The position numbers and the translations under genes were made by a program. The notes below the pieces were generated by a model. The model saw only the letters and a list, made by a program, of their open reading frames with translations. It did no database searches and was not told the DNA's origin. DNA of 64,000 nt from Rhizophagus clarus (lineage: Eukaryota; Glomeromycota; Glomeromycetes; Glomerales; Glomeraceae), in the NCBI GenBank assembly GCA_015698045.1, contig BLAL01000208.1:1054001-1118000 (forward strand), in the 5' to 3' direction. Of this stretch, positions 34,532-45,180 are shown in pieces (positions within the stretch are counted from its first letter, which is position 1; each line of letters begins with the position of its first letter).

Positions 34532-36679
34532 CTAATTGTTATTAATTGTAACTGTTCTTTCAAAGATTTCATGAGTTGGTGATTGAATTACAAACCGAGT
34601 ACATTCATTATTGTGCTTAACGCTAATTAAAATGATGTCTTCAATATCATTGGGACTACTACATAAATCATGATAATCTGGAAAAAAATCAAGAAGATAT
34701 ATCTCCATGTTGAAATAATTAGCATATACCTTAGCCTGCTCAAACGCTGCTTTTAACTTACTTTCCGATGTTACATCACATTTGAGGGAGTAGGCAGTTA
34801 AATTTTGATCACCATCAGTTATCATTAAGTCAAGTAGATATTTACCACTAGATTTTAACTCCATCAAGCACATCATTTCCGGTTTTGGTAATAAACCATT
34901 AAAGATACTAAAAAGTGATGCTTGTATAGCCCTTTCTCTTGGACCATGTACATTTTTAGCTCTCTTGTCAGTAATGATTCTAGGATCAATGTGCTTTAAT
35001 CCAAGTACTAATAAATCAACAGGATCTCTCGGTACTTCGTCTCTTGATAGTCTTTTCGATGGTGTAGGAAAGGTGGCATCAATACAAACACGTAAGATAA
35101 TACAGCTTGTAAACCCAACTTTATTTGAGTCCATAATGTAAAGAATTCCGATGTCAAATAACTTCTTGTCTATATCCTTGAGTTTAGTTAAATCACTTAA
35201 TTCCATGCTCCAGTGATCTTGCTGATAATCTGTGAGTTCGCAAAGATATGCCCTTTCATTGCCATCCATTGCTTCTATTTCATCTTTCAACTTCCTATGA
35301 GTCCCATTCATGTACCTTTCTAGGTTTCCTTGCAAAACTCTTGCCCATTGATTAAGAGTTGGCCGAAAATGATAAAAAAGCTTTAACAAAATCATGAAAG
35401 ATGCCGGGTGTCCACAAGACTCTTCTATAATCCTGGTTCTCAAATCAGGTAAAACACCAACTTCATCGAAGTTTAATTTATATAGATCGAAGAGCTCGCC
35501 CATTTCTTGAGTGGTGAACAATGGCATTTGATAGAATGAGGCCTTATTGAAAGGTGAAATAAGTTCTCCATCATCTTTTAACAAATCCATAAGCCTAAAG
35601 GTACCCACAGCAATATAATGTATATTCATTGCATTTGAAATTTCTCGGAAGAAATGTTTAGCCACGTTTAAGAGCTCACGGTCTGTGAAGATAAACTGGA
35701 ATTCATCAATAAGGATAAACAAAGGTTTTGATAAGTTATTGATCTCCCCGAAAGTTTCTGTTTCAGAGAGTCTTTTTTTAAGGAGAGCATTTGATATGAA
35801 GTTGAAAAATCCCTGTCGTTTGTTTTTTAATATGTCACCCTGCACTTGTGGCATTGAGAAATGTGCATAATTTGAACTTTCACCCATAAGTTTTATCCTG
35901 AGATAGAACAGAAAGGTCGACTTTCCACTTTGATAAGGACCATGAATAACATACGATTGTCCGTTCAAAAATTCAGATTCCACTTCATGAAAGAAATTTC
36001 TATAAAGCATTAATGAACCATGATGTGGATGTAATGGTCCTTCTGTCGTTATAAAATTATTCTCTCGTGGTCTTTTCCTAGCTAATAAAAACGGAAATGA
36101 TAGAGTTAAGAAATAAATAAGACAATCAGTATAGGTTTAAAGTATTAACAATTATGTAGCAAAGCAAAAATGAAACACGGTTATAAAAATCAAGCCCGGT
36201 CACATTCACTCGCGTGGATTAAATTTATTACGACTCGCTTACCAGAAGCAGGTTGATCTACGATAACGCGAATGTGTTTTTTGGGCGGGTTTGACGATAA
36301 GAAGCAGGAAAGAAAAGCACAAGAATAAGTAAGTATTCGGTATTATTGGCGAATATGATAAAGAAGACGAAAAAAATTAAGCTATACTATCTTGTAACAC
36401 ACCTTGCTCGCCTTTGATTTCCTTGACCAGCTCCGCAATCCTAGAAGCCGGCCCTGGTTGCAATCCATAATTTTCAAGTTTTTCTTCCGTCAAGCCGAGA
36501 AAGTCTTTACCACTAACTTTTTTACTTCTGATTATCTCAATATCCTCGTCGTCAAGATCTAAATTCAAGTCCTTCCTTTGTAAGAAGGTGATTACGTTAT
36601 CTTTTTTCCATTCTTTCTTTACGACATCGACCAACGGGAGAATAGCCGTTTCTGACATAGGTTCATTTTCTCTATCCAT
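34532..36679 (-). CDS. SAM domain - P-loop ATPase - nuclease-like protein, two exons
   Basis: Exon 1 (36679-36403) starts MDRENEPMSETAILP and carries a SAM domain (VSGKDFLGLTEEKLENYGLQPGPASRI), a protein-interaction module. A GT..AG intron (36402-36079) is followed by exon 2 (36078-34532); joined they give 607 residues without a stop. Exon 2 has Walker A GPYQSGKSTF (about 35945), Walker B LFILIDEFQ (about 35700) and a sensor-like IHYIAVGTF, so it is a STAND/AAA-like P-loop ATPase. The C-terminal third (LLDLMITDGDQ, AYSLKCDV, FEQAKVYANYFNMEIYLLDF) resembles the PD-(D/E)xK-like domains paired with such ATPases in Crinkler-type effectors, with a non-canonical active-site region. Intact. Its role is inferred: an intracellular signalling or effector NTPase. 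Confidence 0.72.
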
Positions 36680-38080
36680 AGTTTCACAGTTTTACAAAAT
36701 AACTTTTTGTGGAAATTCGATTCACAAGAACAAATGATTATCGCGCAGATTTATTTTTTTTTGCGTTCACGAGATAATCATGTATTTTTCCGAAAAGTTT
36801 TCCGAATTTTTCGGAAAACTACACGATTTTTTGTTGAGTGATATTCCCCTCAGAATAGTGTGGCTTGGTGGCTTGTAAATAGATGTTTCACAAAACTATA
36901 AAAAATCGTGTAACAAATTACTCGCAATAAATATTTTTTTTTTTTTTTTTCGTTTTTTTCGTGAAGAGATGGGTAATTACGTTTCATGGTAGTAGTAAAT
37001 TTCAATTTCCATGTATTTTCTTCTTCTAGTTTTTAGAAATAGTTTTATGTGAAATTTAGAAGGGCTATTAGCTAAATTTCATATATAAATATTTTTTTTA
37101 AAGAATTTTAAACCGAATTCTTTTTTTTTTTCTTTTTAGCTTAACAAGAGGACTACTTAGTTAAGTTTCGTGACAAAGCTTTTTCAGGAGTTTTTGCATG
37201 CAACAATTTAGGAATGACTCTATGTGAAATTCAAGAAGGCTATAGGTAAGGTTATTGTTTGGGATTATTTTAACAAATTAACATTTTTTTTTCTTTCTAA
37301 AAGTGTTTCTATTGTGAAATCAGGAAATAAAGTTTAAGGTAGTGTTTTTTAGGGTTCATTTTAGCAAATTTACTTTGTTTTTCTTTTAATTTAACATTTT
37401 TCTTTTCTATTATTAGGATTGTTTCTATTGTAAAATCCAAGAGGATATTTTTATTTTTTAAGTTTTGTGATTTATGGCAATATTTTTCAAGTTTTCTATT
37501 CTTTAATGTGAATCTAGTATTCCATCAAATAGATTTATTGTTAACAGTTAAGATTTATTTTAATAAATTATGAATATTTTTGAATGTAACTGAAATTTTT
37601 AATATTAATTAACATATGCCGTATGTGACTTATTGGTTTTGCTAGTACAACTAACTTTATTCATCAATATACATATGCGTATTGATGTACAAAATACTTT
37701 TACCGTTACTACTACCATAAATCTAAAGAATCTAAATGCTCAACTTCTGTAAAAAGATTTTTGCCATTAAAAATTACATAATTCTTTCTTCTTTTACGAA
37801 TGCTTCTTTACCATAAAAATTATAATTAGAAATCATACGGTTTCTACCAATAAAATGTTTTCTTCAATTCTTTTACACGTTTTTTACCTAATAAACATTT
37901 TTTCTTGATTTTTTACGTGTTTTCTTACTCAAAACATTTTTTCTACACTTTCTTAATAAAACAATTTTTTCAACCATTTTCCACTTTTTACCTTAACAAA
38001 CCTATTTCTTACAACTATCTATCTATATTTGTTAAGTGTTTTTATGGTAAAATTTATTTTGCTGCTACTTATCACGTGTT
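36680..38080. other. upstream region and AT-rich spacer
   Basis: The first 200 bases are the likely promoter of the minus-strand SAM-ATPase gene. They include an inverted-repeat-like CGAAAAGTTTTCCGAATTTTTCGG at about 36790-36815. The rest is T-rich with recurrent TTCTATTGTGAAAT-type motifs and no credible gene. Confidence 0.35.
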
Positions 38081-38091
38081 GCAAGATGAAT

Positions 38092-38680
38092 TCAATTATG
38101 GCTGAAAATACTTTATATGACATTTTCAGTTTTCTTTGTAAAAATGACATTACACTTAATAATATAATTACTTATGGCACACAATTTAATCTAAATAATG
38201 TGATATTTTCAACTAATTCTAGTCATATTTATGAAGAATGGGATTATATCCAAAGAGATAATGAGGCAATGAAATTAATTCCTAAAAAGTATGCTGATCA
38301 TATCTGTATTAAGTCAACCCCAAATGGCAATTGCTTTTTTAATAGGACATGAAGACAATCATATACAATTGCGTTTAGCTGTGATAATTGAATTAATGGC
38401 AAACGCAAATTATTATTTATGACAAAAAGTTTTTGAATAAGACATTTTTTATCGAACAGAGTACTAGACAATATAAATATGGAAAATCAAAATGATTCTT
38501 ACAAAAAGCAACAGAATATGTTTCTGAACTAAAATTAATGTGCAAACCAAATTCTTGGTGCTCTATGGTTGCTTTTTTTGGATTGGCATCAGTTTTGCAT
38601 AGATCTATTGAGTCTTTTTTCCCACAAACTGACAATATATTTATGAATCAAATTTATAATCAGATTATAATGCCATGATA
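38092..38680 (+). pseudogene. OTU-like cysteine protease relic
   Basis: It begins near MNSIMAENTLYDIFSFL. KSTPNGNCFFN (about 38310) resembles the catalytic (D/N)GNCFF motif of OTU/vertnin-like proteins. Immediately after it the frame is lost, apparently by a deletion. LRLAVIIELMANANYYL and, in another frame, CKPNSWCSMVAFFGLASVLHRSIESFFPQ then follow, matching the expected order of such a fold. Several stops interrupt it (TGA, TAG). It is a dead gene, family call from motif order only. Confidence 0.45.
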
Positions 38681-38968
38681 GGGTGAATATTTTTATCCAT
38701 GTTGTATTATTATGTAGAGCTAGGGTTTCGCAAAATATCTGATCTGATTAAATCTGATCTGAATTCGATCTGTTAGATCTGAATCAGATTATAGAATTTT
38801 GATCCACAGATCAGATTCGGATTTAAAATTTTAATCTGAAGTTCAAATCCAGATTTAAAATTGTATTATCCGAATCCGTCAGATTGAATCTGGATCAGAT
38901 CTGTCAAATCTGGATCAGATCATAAGATCCGAGTAAATTTATATTACTTAATAGTTAATACTTAGAAT

Positions 38969-39035
38969 CTTAGATCGGCCTAATGGTATAGGCGTATAGC
39001 AATCCATCGAAAGTATCCGGTCGAACTTCTTTTAT
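38969..39035 (+). other. tRNA-Arg-like SINE head
   Basis: GGCCTAATGGTATAGGCGT (38977 on) matches a pol III A box and the D-arm of tRNA-Arg genes. GGTCGAACTT (39019-39028) is a degenerate B box at about the right spacing. The acceptor stem cannot be closed, so it is a tRNA-derived repeat or relic, not a functional tRNA. Confidence 0.4.
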
Positions 39036-39496
39036 AATGAAAGATGTTAACCGGCCAATGCGGGAACCTTTTTGTTTATTTGATTTAACGAAAAAAAACT
39101 GTTTCGTGATAGTTTAATAAAAAACATTGCGTTAACGTTTTGTTTATTATGTTTATTATTATTAATTTTATTAATTTTTTTTTTCATTTATAATAATATA
39201 TTTTTTTTTTATAGCCGTATTTTTCTATCATAGCTAAAAGGATTTTTTTTTAGTAAATTCTTTATAATTGGGGTTTTTTGATTGAAAAAATTTGAACATA
39301 TGACGATTGTGCCAAATTCGCAATTTTGTAATAGATTATCAATTTATCATTGTTCGATCTATTTTTTTTTTATCTAACACGAATAACGTCTCAATTCTCA
39401 TTTCTTAAACTCTCAACACAAGTAACAAGTAAGACTTGTATTCTAATTTTTTGTTTAAAAAAATAAAAGAAACCTAAATGCATGTATTTATAAAGT

Positions 39497-40722
39497 ATGA
39501 ATATTGAAGAAGAACATGAGGAGAATGAGAAAGAAAATTCTGAAACAGAAGTTGATGATACTTCAAGTAGACAAAAAAAGTCCGGTCTGGTAGCCAGTGA
39601 AGCATGGAAATATTTTACTAAAGACGTTAATTTTAAAGAAAATAAAAAGGCTACTTGTAATCTTTGCGGTGCTATCTATGTATGCTCTGCCGGTAGTACT
39701 TCTAATTTAAAAAAACATATAAAAAAGAAACATTCTGAAAAAGAACAACACCAAGAATTGATTACAAATATTTTTAATAAAGAACAGCCAGTAAGTAATA
39801 TGCTTGTAGAGTGTAATATTTATAATAATTCTTCTTAATTTTTAATTAACTGATAAATTCTTGATTAATTAGTGGAAGTATGATAACGATGTAATGAAAA
39901 ATAATCTTTATAAATGGATTATAAATAATCAGCACTCTTTTACTGTCGTAGAAGAACCAGAATTTATTATATTGATTCAATCTCTATGCCCTACTGCTGA
40001 ACTCATTTCTGCAGATACAGTAAAACGAAGCATTATGGATCTGTATATTTCAAACAAAGATCAGATACAAGAACTACTTATGGAAATTCCTGGAAAGATA
40101 TCTTTCACAACTGACATTTGGACATCCCCATCTACAAAAGCCTTTTTGGCTATCACTGCACATTATGTCGATAAAAATTGGAAATTGCAAAATCTATTAA
40201 TAGATTTTGTGCAAATTTTTGGCCAACATACAGGTGAAAACATTAAGAATACATTCGTATCTGCATTACAAAATTTATGTATTCATACAAAGGTAATTTT
40301 TACTTTTTGCTTTAATATAATGATTAATAAATAATAACAATTAACAAATTCAAATAGGTATTGGGGATTACTACTGACAATGCGTCTAACAATCTTATGT
40401 TTATTAATGCATTAAGTAATTGGATGAAAGAAAATGATATTTTTTTTGATAAAAATAATCATTTCAGATGTTTTGCGCATGTGATAAATATAAGTGTACA
40501 AAATGCACTAAATCCTTTGAAAAGTAATTTAAGTCAGGTTAGTGATTTTGAAAGTAATTAATAAATAAAAAATTACTAACTATATCTTTTTTATTTTACA
40601 ATATAGCTAAGACAACTAATAATAAAAATTCAACATTCTCCCCAACGACTTGAAAAATTAAGTGCAAACTGCAGGCTTTACAATATTGATGACTTAAAGC
40701 CCATCCAGGATGTACCAACTAG
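39497..40722 (+). pseudogene. BED zinc-finger hAT transposase, 3'-truncated
   Basis: Four exons can be read. Exon 1 (39497 to about 39789) is MNIEEEHEEN... with a BED finger (SEAWKYFTKDV; CNLCGAIYVC; HIKKKH). Exon 2 (about 39871-40291) has GKISFTTDIWTSPS and AITAHYVDKNW, carrying the first catalytic Asp region. Exon 3 (about 40358-40536) has GITTDNASNN and HFRCFAHVINI, both hAT signatures. Exon 4 (about 40607-40722) has LKPIQDVPTR and breaks where a conserved Trp should follow. The C-terminal dimerisation region is absent. Introns are GT..AG. Cut-and-paste activity is not possible from this copy. Confidence 0.8.
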
Positions 40723-41589
40723 AGTAGTAGAGAAATAGGCTTTTTGGCACATTTCAATTACAGGGTTTCAGGATGGTTTCCTGGGTATCAAAAATTAATC
40801 TCATAGTGTAAACCCATTGTAAACATACACGTGACCTTAAGGAAATCAATTTGCTTTCTTGATTGGTATTCACTTTGTAAACATTTGTTTCCTATATGAA
40901 AAAATAAATTTTCACTTTGGCACAAACAAGTCCGAAACCTATTTGGTTTTCATCCTGGATAGCATAAATTTTTCGCATATAATATAACCAAATTGCCTCC
41001 CTATAGCATGTACACAAGATATGAAAACAAATAGTGTTCACAGTCTGCGAAGCGAAGCGGAACATGTACATATGATATGAAAATAAACAGTGTTAACAGT
41101 CTGCGAAGTGAAGCGGAGTATATACACAAGATATGGTATACAAATTGCCTCCCAATAACATACTGCTTAGGTAGCAAGAGAGAACAAGCATAAGGAAAAG
41201 CAAAGCGATGACGAATGCTTGTTCGATATAGGAGAATAAGTATGAGCTGGCAAAGCCCTTTAGGGTGATACCAGTGAATACGCATTTGACAGGAGAAATG
41301 ATATAGCAGGAATATGAGCGAGCCCTTTAGGGCGAAGCAAATATGGATGCTATATCATTTCGACCATATGCTACCATATTCTAATGTATGCTATATATGA
41401 GGCAAATCATAAATGCAAATATGGTTTTCATAGGCAGAGTGAAGCAGAGCATGAACGCAAAACATGCGAACAAATAATGTTCACAGAGTTGCAGAGCGAA
41501 GCGGAGCATGTATGCAAAACATGAAAAAATCAAGTTTTATAAATGCATACATATTGAGTTCCAGGAATATTCCCAGAACATCCCTGGCA
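40723..41589. other. junction region with inverted and GC-rich short motifs
   Basis: About 40735-40965 has an imperfect inverted repeat (GGTTTCAGGATGGTTTCCTGGGTAT versus TTTGGTTTTCATCCTGGATAGCAT). About 41030-41535 repeats CTGCGAAGCGAAGCGGAGCATG three times and the palindrome GCCCTTTAGGGC twice, all unusual for this AT-rich window. No gene. Confidence 0.45.
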
Positions 41590-41802
41590 CTAGCCCGGCA
41601 CTAGCCTGTCATCAGCCTGAATTTTTGCAAGCTTCTGACGTTGATAAAATACTTTAAAACGAAACTTGCCTGAATGTTTTTTACAAGCACCATATTCAGA
41701 GAAAGTAAATTTAACGCATCCAGGTTCCATACATGGATATTGTTTAGGTGAATTCTGATGGACTGTACATCCCTTTGGGTCAAAGCATCTCCGATTGCAC
41801 AC
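41590..41802 (-). CDS. small Cys/His-rich (zinc-finger-like) ORF or fragment
   Basis: A 70-codon frame, MCNRRCFDPKGCTVHQNS..., with CMEPGCVKFTFSEYGACKKHSGK giving a C2H2-like spacing (C-x4-C-x11-C-x2-H). It lies just outside the first polymerase gene, on the opposite strand. It could be a zinc-finger exon or a remnant; no intact start context was established. Confidence 0.35.
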   Translation of the reverse strand: MCNRRCFDPKGCTVHQNSPKQYPCMEPGCVKFTFSEYGACKKHSGKFRFKVFYQRQKLAKIQADDRLVPG

Positions 41803-41968
41803 TTCTTCAGTCCTAAGAATATATGGACAATAATAAAAATTCCAGGCTATCTCCTTTTTCTCGCTTCCTATAGTTTATTTTTTGAATAAATGTCTAACAC
41901 TAATTATCTGAACAAAATAATTTTTATTTTAAACTTTTCTCTAACACTATATAATCTTCGAGAAAAAT

Positions 41969-42315
41969 ATGAGCAGATTACTTGGTAGTATCACTGGCAC
42001 AATAAGACGATTGTTTGGAAATCTTTTGCCAAGTTGGGGAGGCCCAGCACCAGTACCACTCAAATTACCTGAACCTTCTGAGCCACCAGTACCAGAAGAA
42101 GAGCCAGAGGCAGATTCGGAGGGGAACAGTGACTATGAGACTGCTTTAACTTACCAAAATACTGAAACAAGATGGTATTCAGCAATTCGAAGGTTTCTGT
42201 TCTGGAGGAAGCAAGGTATTAATGTTGAATTCTATGATGGAAGTACTCAATGAACTGGCTCTGAAAGAGATTTCCATGACTTGTCACGAGACTGGTTTTT
42301 AATCAAAGCCAATCT
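41969..42315 (+). pseudogene. N-terminal part of the first virus-like gene, frameshifted
   Basis: The frame starts MSRLLGSITGTIRRLFGN, then a Pro/Glu-rich linker (LPEPSEPPVPEEEPEA) and WYSAIRRFLFWRKQGINVEFYDG. A TGA (42251-42253) is followed in the same frame by SERDFHDLSRDWFLIKANLNETLQEAHKR. Coding then continues in another frame at 42318, so an indel near 42340-42365 separates it from the polymerase. The opening MSRLL resembles MLSRL of the second polymerase, hinting at a shared N-terminus. No OTU-like Cys/His motif is visible here. Confidence 0.45.
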
Positions 42316-42317
42316 GA

Positions 42318-43862
42318 ATGAAACACTTCAGGAAGCTCATAAACGATATAATGAAGAAGCCAGTGCAATTACATGGTGGAGTAGAGGAACAGATTGATTT
42401 ACGAAAAACTGAAACATATGTAATGGCAAGTTTTCGTTTCTTTCAAGATGTCTCTAGAGCTCCTAGAAAAGCAGAAGACTTATCACAAGAAGAAGACCAT
42501 TGGATAAGATCAGCATACACAGGAGCTTTAACATGGGCTGAGCCATATGAAGGAATTGCGACCGAATTGGATTTCAATGAATATTATCCATATATCTTAT
42601 CTAGTTATATGTCAGGCTGACCAGTAAGAGCAGGTGAATTTAAAATAATCACACATATTAGAACTGATTCTATCAAGGATCACCTAAAGTATGGTATTTA
42701 TCGAGTCTTCATAGAAGGTCAATCAGCGGAACAGAAATGTACAAGAGGATTTCGTTATAATCCTACAGGATATTACACTCACTATGATTTATTAATAGCA
42801 ATGGATCTAGGTCTCCATATAGAGTTATCTTCCGAAAGTCCTAATGCTCTTATATTTGAGCAAACTAAGCTCATGAGCGGACAAGATATTTTCAATCAAT
42901 GGGCAAGTTATCTTACAGAGATCAAGGAAGAGGGTGGGAAAGTGGGAAAAGTAGCCAAACATATACTAGTATCACTCTGGGGGTGATTATACTTAAATGG
43001 GAGAAGACCAGGACCACATCGGCGTATGGCACCTTTTATCTCAGCAAAGAGATGCAAAATTATATCAGAAAAAATTAGACCACTAGGAGATCGTGTAAAG
43101 CGTATCCACACAGATGGTTTTATTATTTCGGATAAAAATACTGAACAGCTGATAGAAAGATATGTAGGTGAGAAGAGTGATCTAAAAATTGCAAAATCAG
43201 GTATCGTGACGATAAAAAATGTAATGAATCTAAAGTGGATCGATTTTGAGGAAATAGTTTCACTATCTCTGAAATCAGAAAAATCACCCATCTATTTCAT
43301 ATCTTTGCCAAATAAGATTTTCGATAGAATTTTCCAACATTATAGAAAGGATAGATACAAGAAAATGTATCCTCTTTTATTTGTTAATAAGCAATGGTAT
43401 TATATTGCTAGAAGACTAGTATGGCAAAGAATATCTCTAACAGCTATTTCTGGGGTCAAGTTTACTAATGCATTGAGTAGAAATATGAAGCCAGCCATAT
43501 GTGCACAAGTGTTAGGTCTAAAATTTATTGGAGAAATAAATATAGAACCAGATGTATACATTTCTGAAGTATGTAAGGCTTGCCCCAATTTACAATGGCT
43601 AGGTTTTGAAAATAGTGGATCACGTATACTTAACAATAAAAATCTGGAAGTGCTTCTAGCCGAGTCTTCCAATTTAAAAAGACTCACGATAAGAGGTTCT
43701 AGACGCATAAGCCCAAAAACATTTTTAAAAATTCCAGGGCTGGCTCCTAGTTTGAAAATAATAGAAATTAGGGAATGTTTACGGATTAGAGAGGATATAT
43801 TAATTGATTTCCAAAACTTATACCCAAAAATAAAACTCATATTTGAGTCCAATGAAGAATAG
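42318..43862 (+). pseudogene. exonuclease-less B-family DNA polymerase fused to F-box/LRR, two TGA codons
   Basis: One frame over 515 codons, interrupted only by TGA at 42618-42620 and 42984-42986. Polymerase motif A is ELDFNEYYPYI (about 42562), motif B AKHILVSLWG (about 42955) and motif C KRIHTDGFII (about 43098), in the same order as the polymerase at 51060. Straight after the polymerase end (TIKNVMNLKWI) the frame runs into an F-box (FISLPNKIFDRIFQHY ... LFVNKQWYYIARRLVW, about 43294-43420). Leucine-rich repeats follow (CPNLQWLGFENSG, SSNLKRLTIRGSR), ending TAG. F-box/LRR proteins recruit substrates to SCF ubiquitin ligases. A polymerase-F-box fusion is odd and could be chimeric or genuinely one protein. 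Confidence 0.6.
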
Positions 43863-43943
43863 GATTAAATAACATTTACCCCAAATTATTTTATTTTTTT
43901 CTTCCCATTAATTAGACTAACTTCTGCAATACTGAAGGTAAGA

Positions 43944-44168
43944 ATGGAAAGCGAGCGTCAAGCCGAAAGGATCCCAGAAGGACCAAGTAAAAAAGATTTA
44001 TCCAATAATTTACCTAGCGATCTGGAGGAGCTAACCAAAGTATTTGAGAAAAATTTGGAGGGACTAGAAAACCTTGTAAAATTGTTTAAAAGCGATATGA
44101 ATAAAATGTTTGATATTTCCAATTCCAGTTTCTCAAGCAGTTCGATTAATGCTAATCTGAAGAAATGA
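43944..44168 (+). CDS. small coiled-coil hypothetical protein
   Basis: 74 codons, MESERQAERIPEGPSKKD..., with a heptad-like stretch LEELTKVFEKNLEGLENLVKLF. About 80 bases downstream of the polymerase-F-box gene and on the same strand, so it may belong to the same element. No family recognised. Confidence 0.4.
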   Translation: MESERQAERIPEGPSKKDLSNNLPSDLEELTKVFEKNLEGLENLVKLFKSDMNKMFDISNSSFSSSSINANLKK

Positions 44169-44743
44169 TTATCATCTTGGAAGAATTGCTGAGCCATGCA
44201 CTACGCTTTCAGCCAAATTGTGCGACAAAATAAATGATCACACGAGCAGGTCTGTGCAACAGGAAAATTTCTTACATATCAAGTGAAAGAAATTACTATT
44301 CTTATTTTTTCCCCAAACAAACATGAGAAAAAATGTGAAAGAAGGTCTAGTTGCAACACAGGGCCTACCATATAAGTAAATAATAACGTCAAAACCATAT
44401 GTTATGGAGGGCTGAGGGAGTCACAATTTTGAGATCGTCAGGCGTAAAGCCAACTATATGTCTTGCAAAGTAGATCTCCATGTGAAAAGGTATGAGGATT
44501 TCGTTTCCATATGCTTTTATAGAACTCTTGGCATCAGATGACAATGTTAATCATATACCTGTTGGCTTTTTATTATTTCGCGAGCCCAGAAATAAATATA
44601 AAGCGTGAAAAATACAGGTAGAAGTCGAGTCAACCTTCTCGCAAAAAACTTAAGGTAAGTATATGCCAGAAGTTATGTATGCTCGCGATGCGACATAAAA
44701 AATACTCACTATGGGCTCTTAAATTTAGGAAACTTGCTACACA
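44169..44743. other. spacer
   Basis: No gene. Some less AT-rich patches (TCGTCAGGCGTAAAGCC near 44440) but no element ends or RNA genes recognised. Confidence 0.3.
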
Positions 44744-45085
44744 ATGACTGATAACAATGATAGGGATGGTATTGATATCACTCTCAATTGTCTTATCGTT
44801 CCCATAGGGAACCTTTTCGATCTTCCAAGCAATCAAGTAGCTCAAGCAATTACAATTAACACAGGTCAAAGGGTTAGCGTACTTGAAAATGCAATTCGTA
44901 ACTGGATAAACCAGTTAGGCCTGTTGGAAGTACAATTTTCTAATCTTTCTCTAAGGATTCGTCAGATCCATCCTGGAACCATTAGTGAAAGACCAATGAA
45001 CTCTCAAGCCTATATTTCTGATTTTTTTAATGATCCATTTCAACCTCGAGTGGACCACTTTCATGTCACTGTATATTCTCCATAA
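44744..45085 (+). CDS. hypothetical protein, possibly a Crinkler-type header
   Basis: 113 codons, MTDNNDRDGIDITLNCLIVPIGN... The ITLNCLI strand, a VSVLENAIRN helix and a later LSLRIRQI strand loosely match the ubiquitin-like N-terminal header of Crinkler proteins. The C-terminus (DPFQPRVDHFHVTVYSP) does not continue into a known effector domain. Intact small frame, weak family call. Confidence 0.4.
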   Translation: MTDNNDRDGIDITLNCLIVPIGNLFDLPSNQVAQAITINTGQRVSVLENAIRNWINQLGLLEVQFSNLSLRIRQIHPGTISERPMNSQAYISDFFNDPFQPRVDHFHVTVYSP

Positions 45086-45180
45086 TTTTAGTATCATGTA
45101 GCGCTATAGTCGCAAATTTTATGTATTATAGGCTGGATTTTAGCAACGATTTATTTCATAAATTCATAAATAAAGTATTA

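Larger units (their letters stand above)
38722..40722 (+). mobile_element. truncated hAT transposon
   Basis: The left end probably starts TAGGGTTTCGCAAAATATCTG, followed by many (A)TCTGATC(T)/GATC motifs (38740-38935), a subterminal pattern like the hAT-type element at 8118. The transposase gene stops mid-domain near 40722, where unrelated sequence begins, so the 3' end is missing. Confidence 0.5.

Noticed and set aside
36180..36270. Possible tRNA in the intron of the SAM-ATPase gene
   Set aside because: No A/B box pair at proper spacing and no closing acceptor stem.
43400..43852. 150-codon minus-strand frame
   Set aside because: It is antisense to the F-box/LRR part of the polymerase fusion, which has recognisable motifs.
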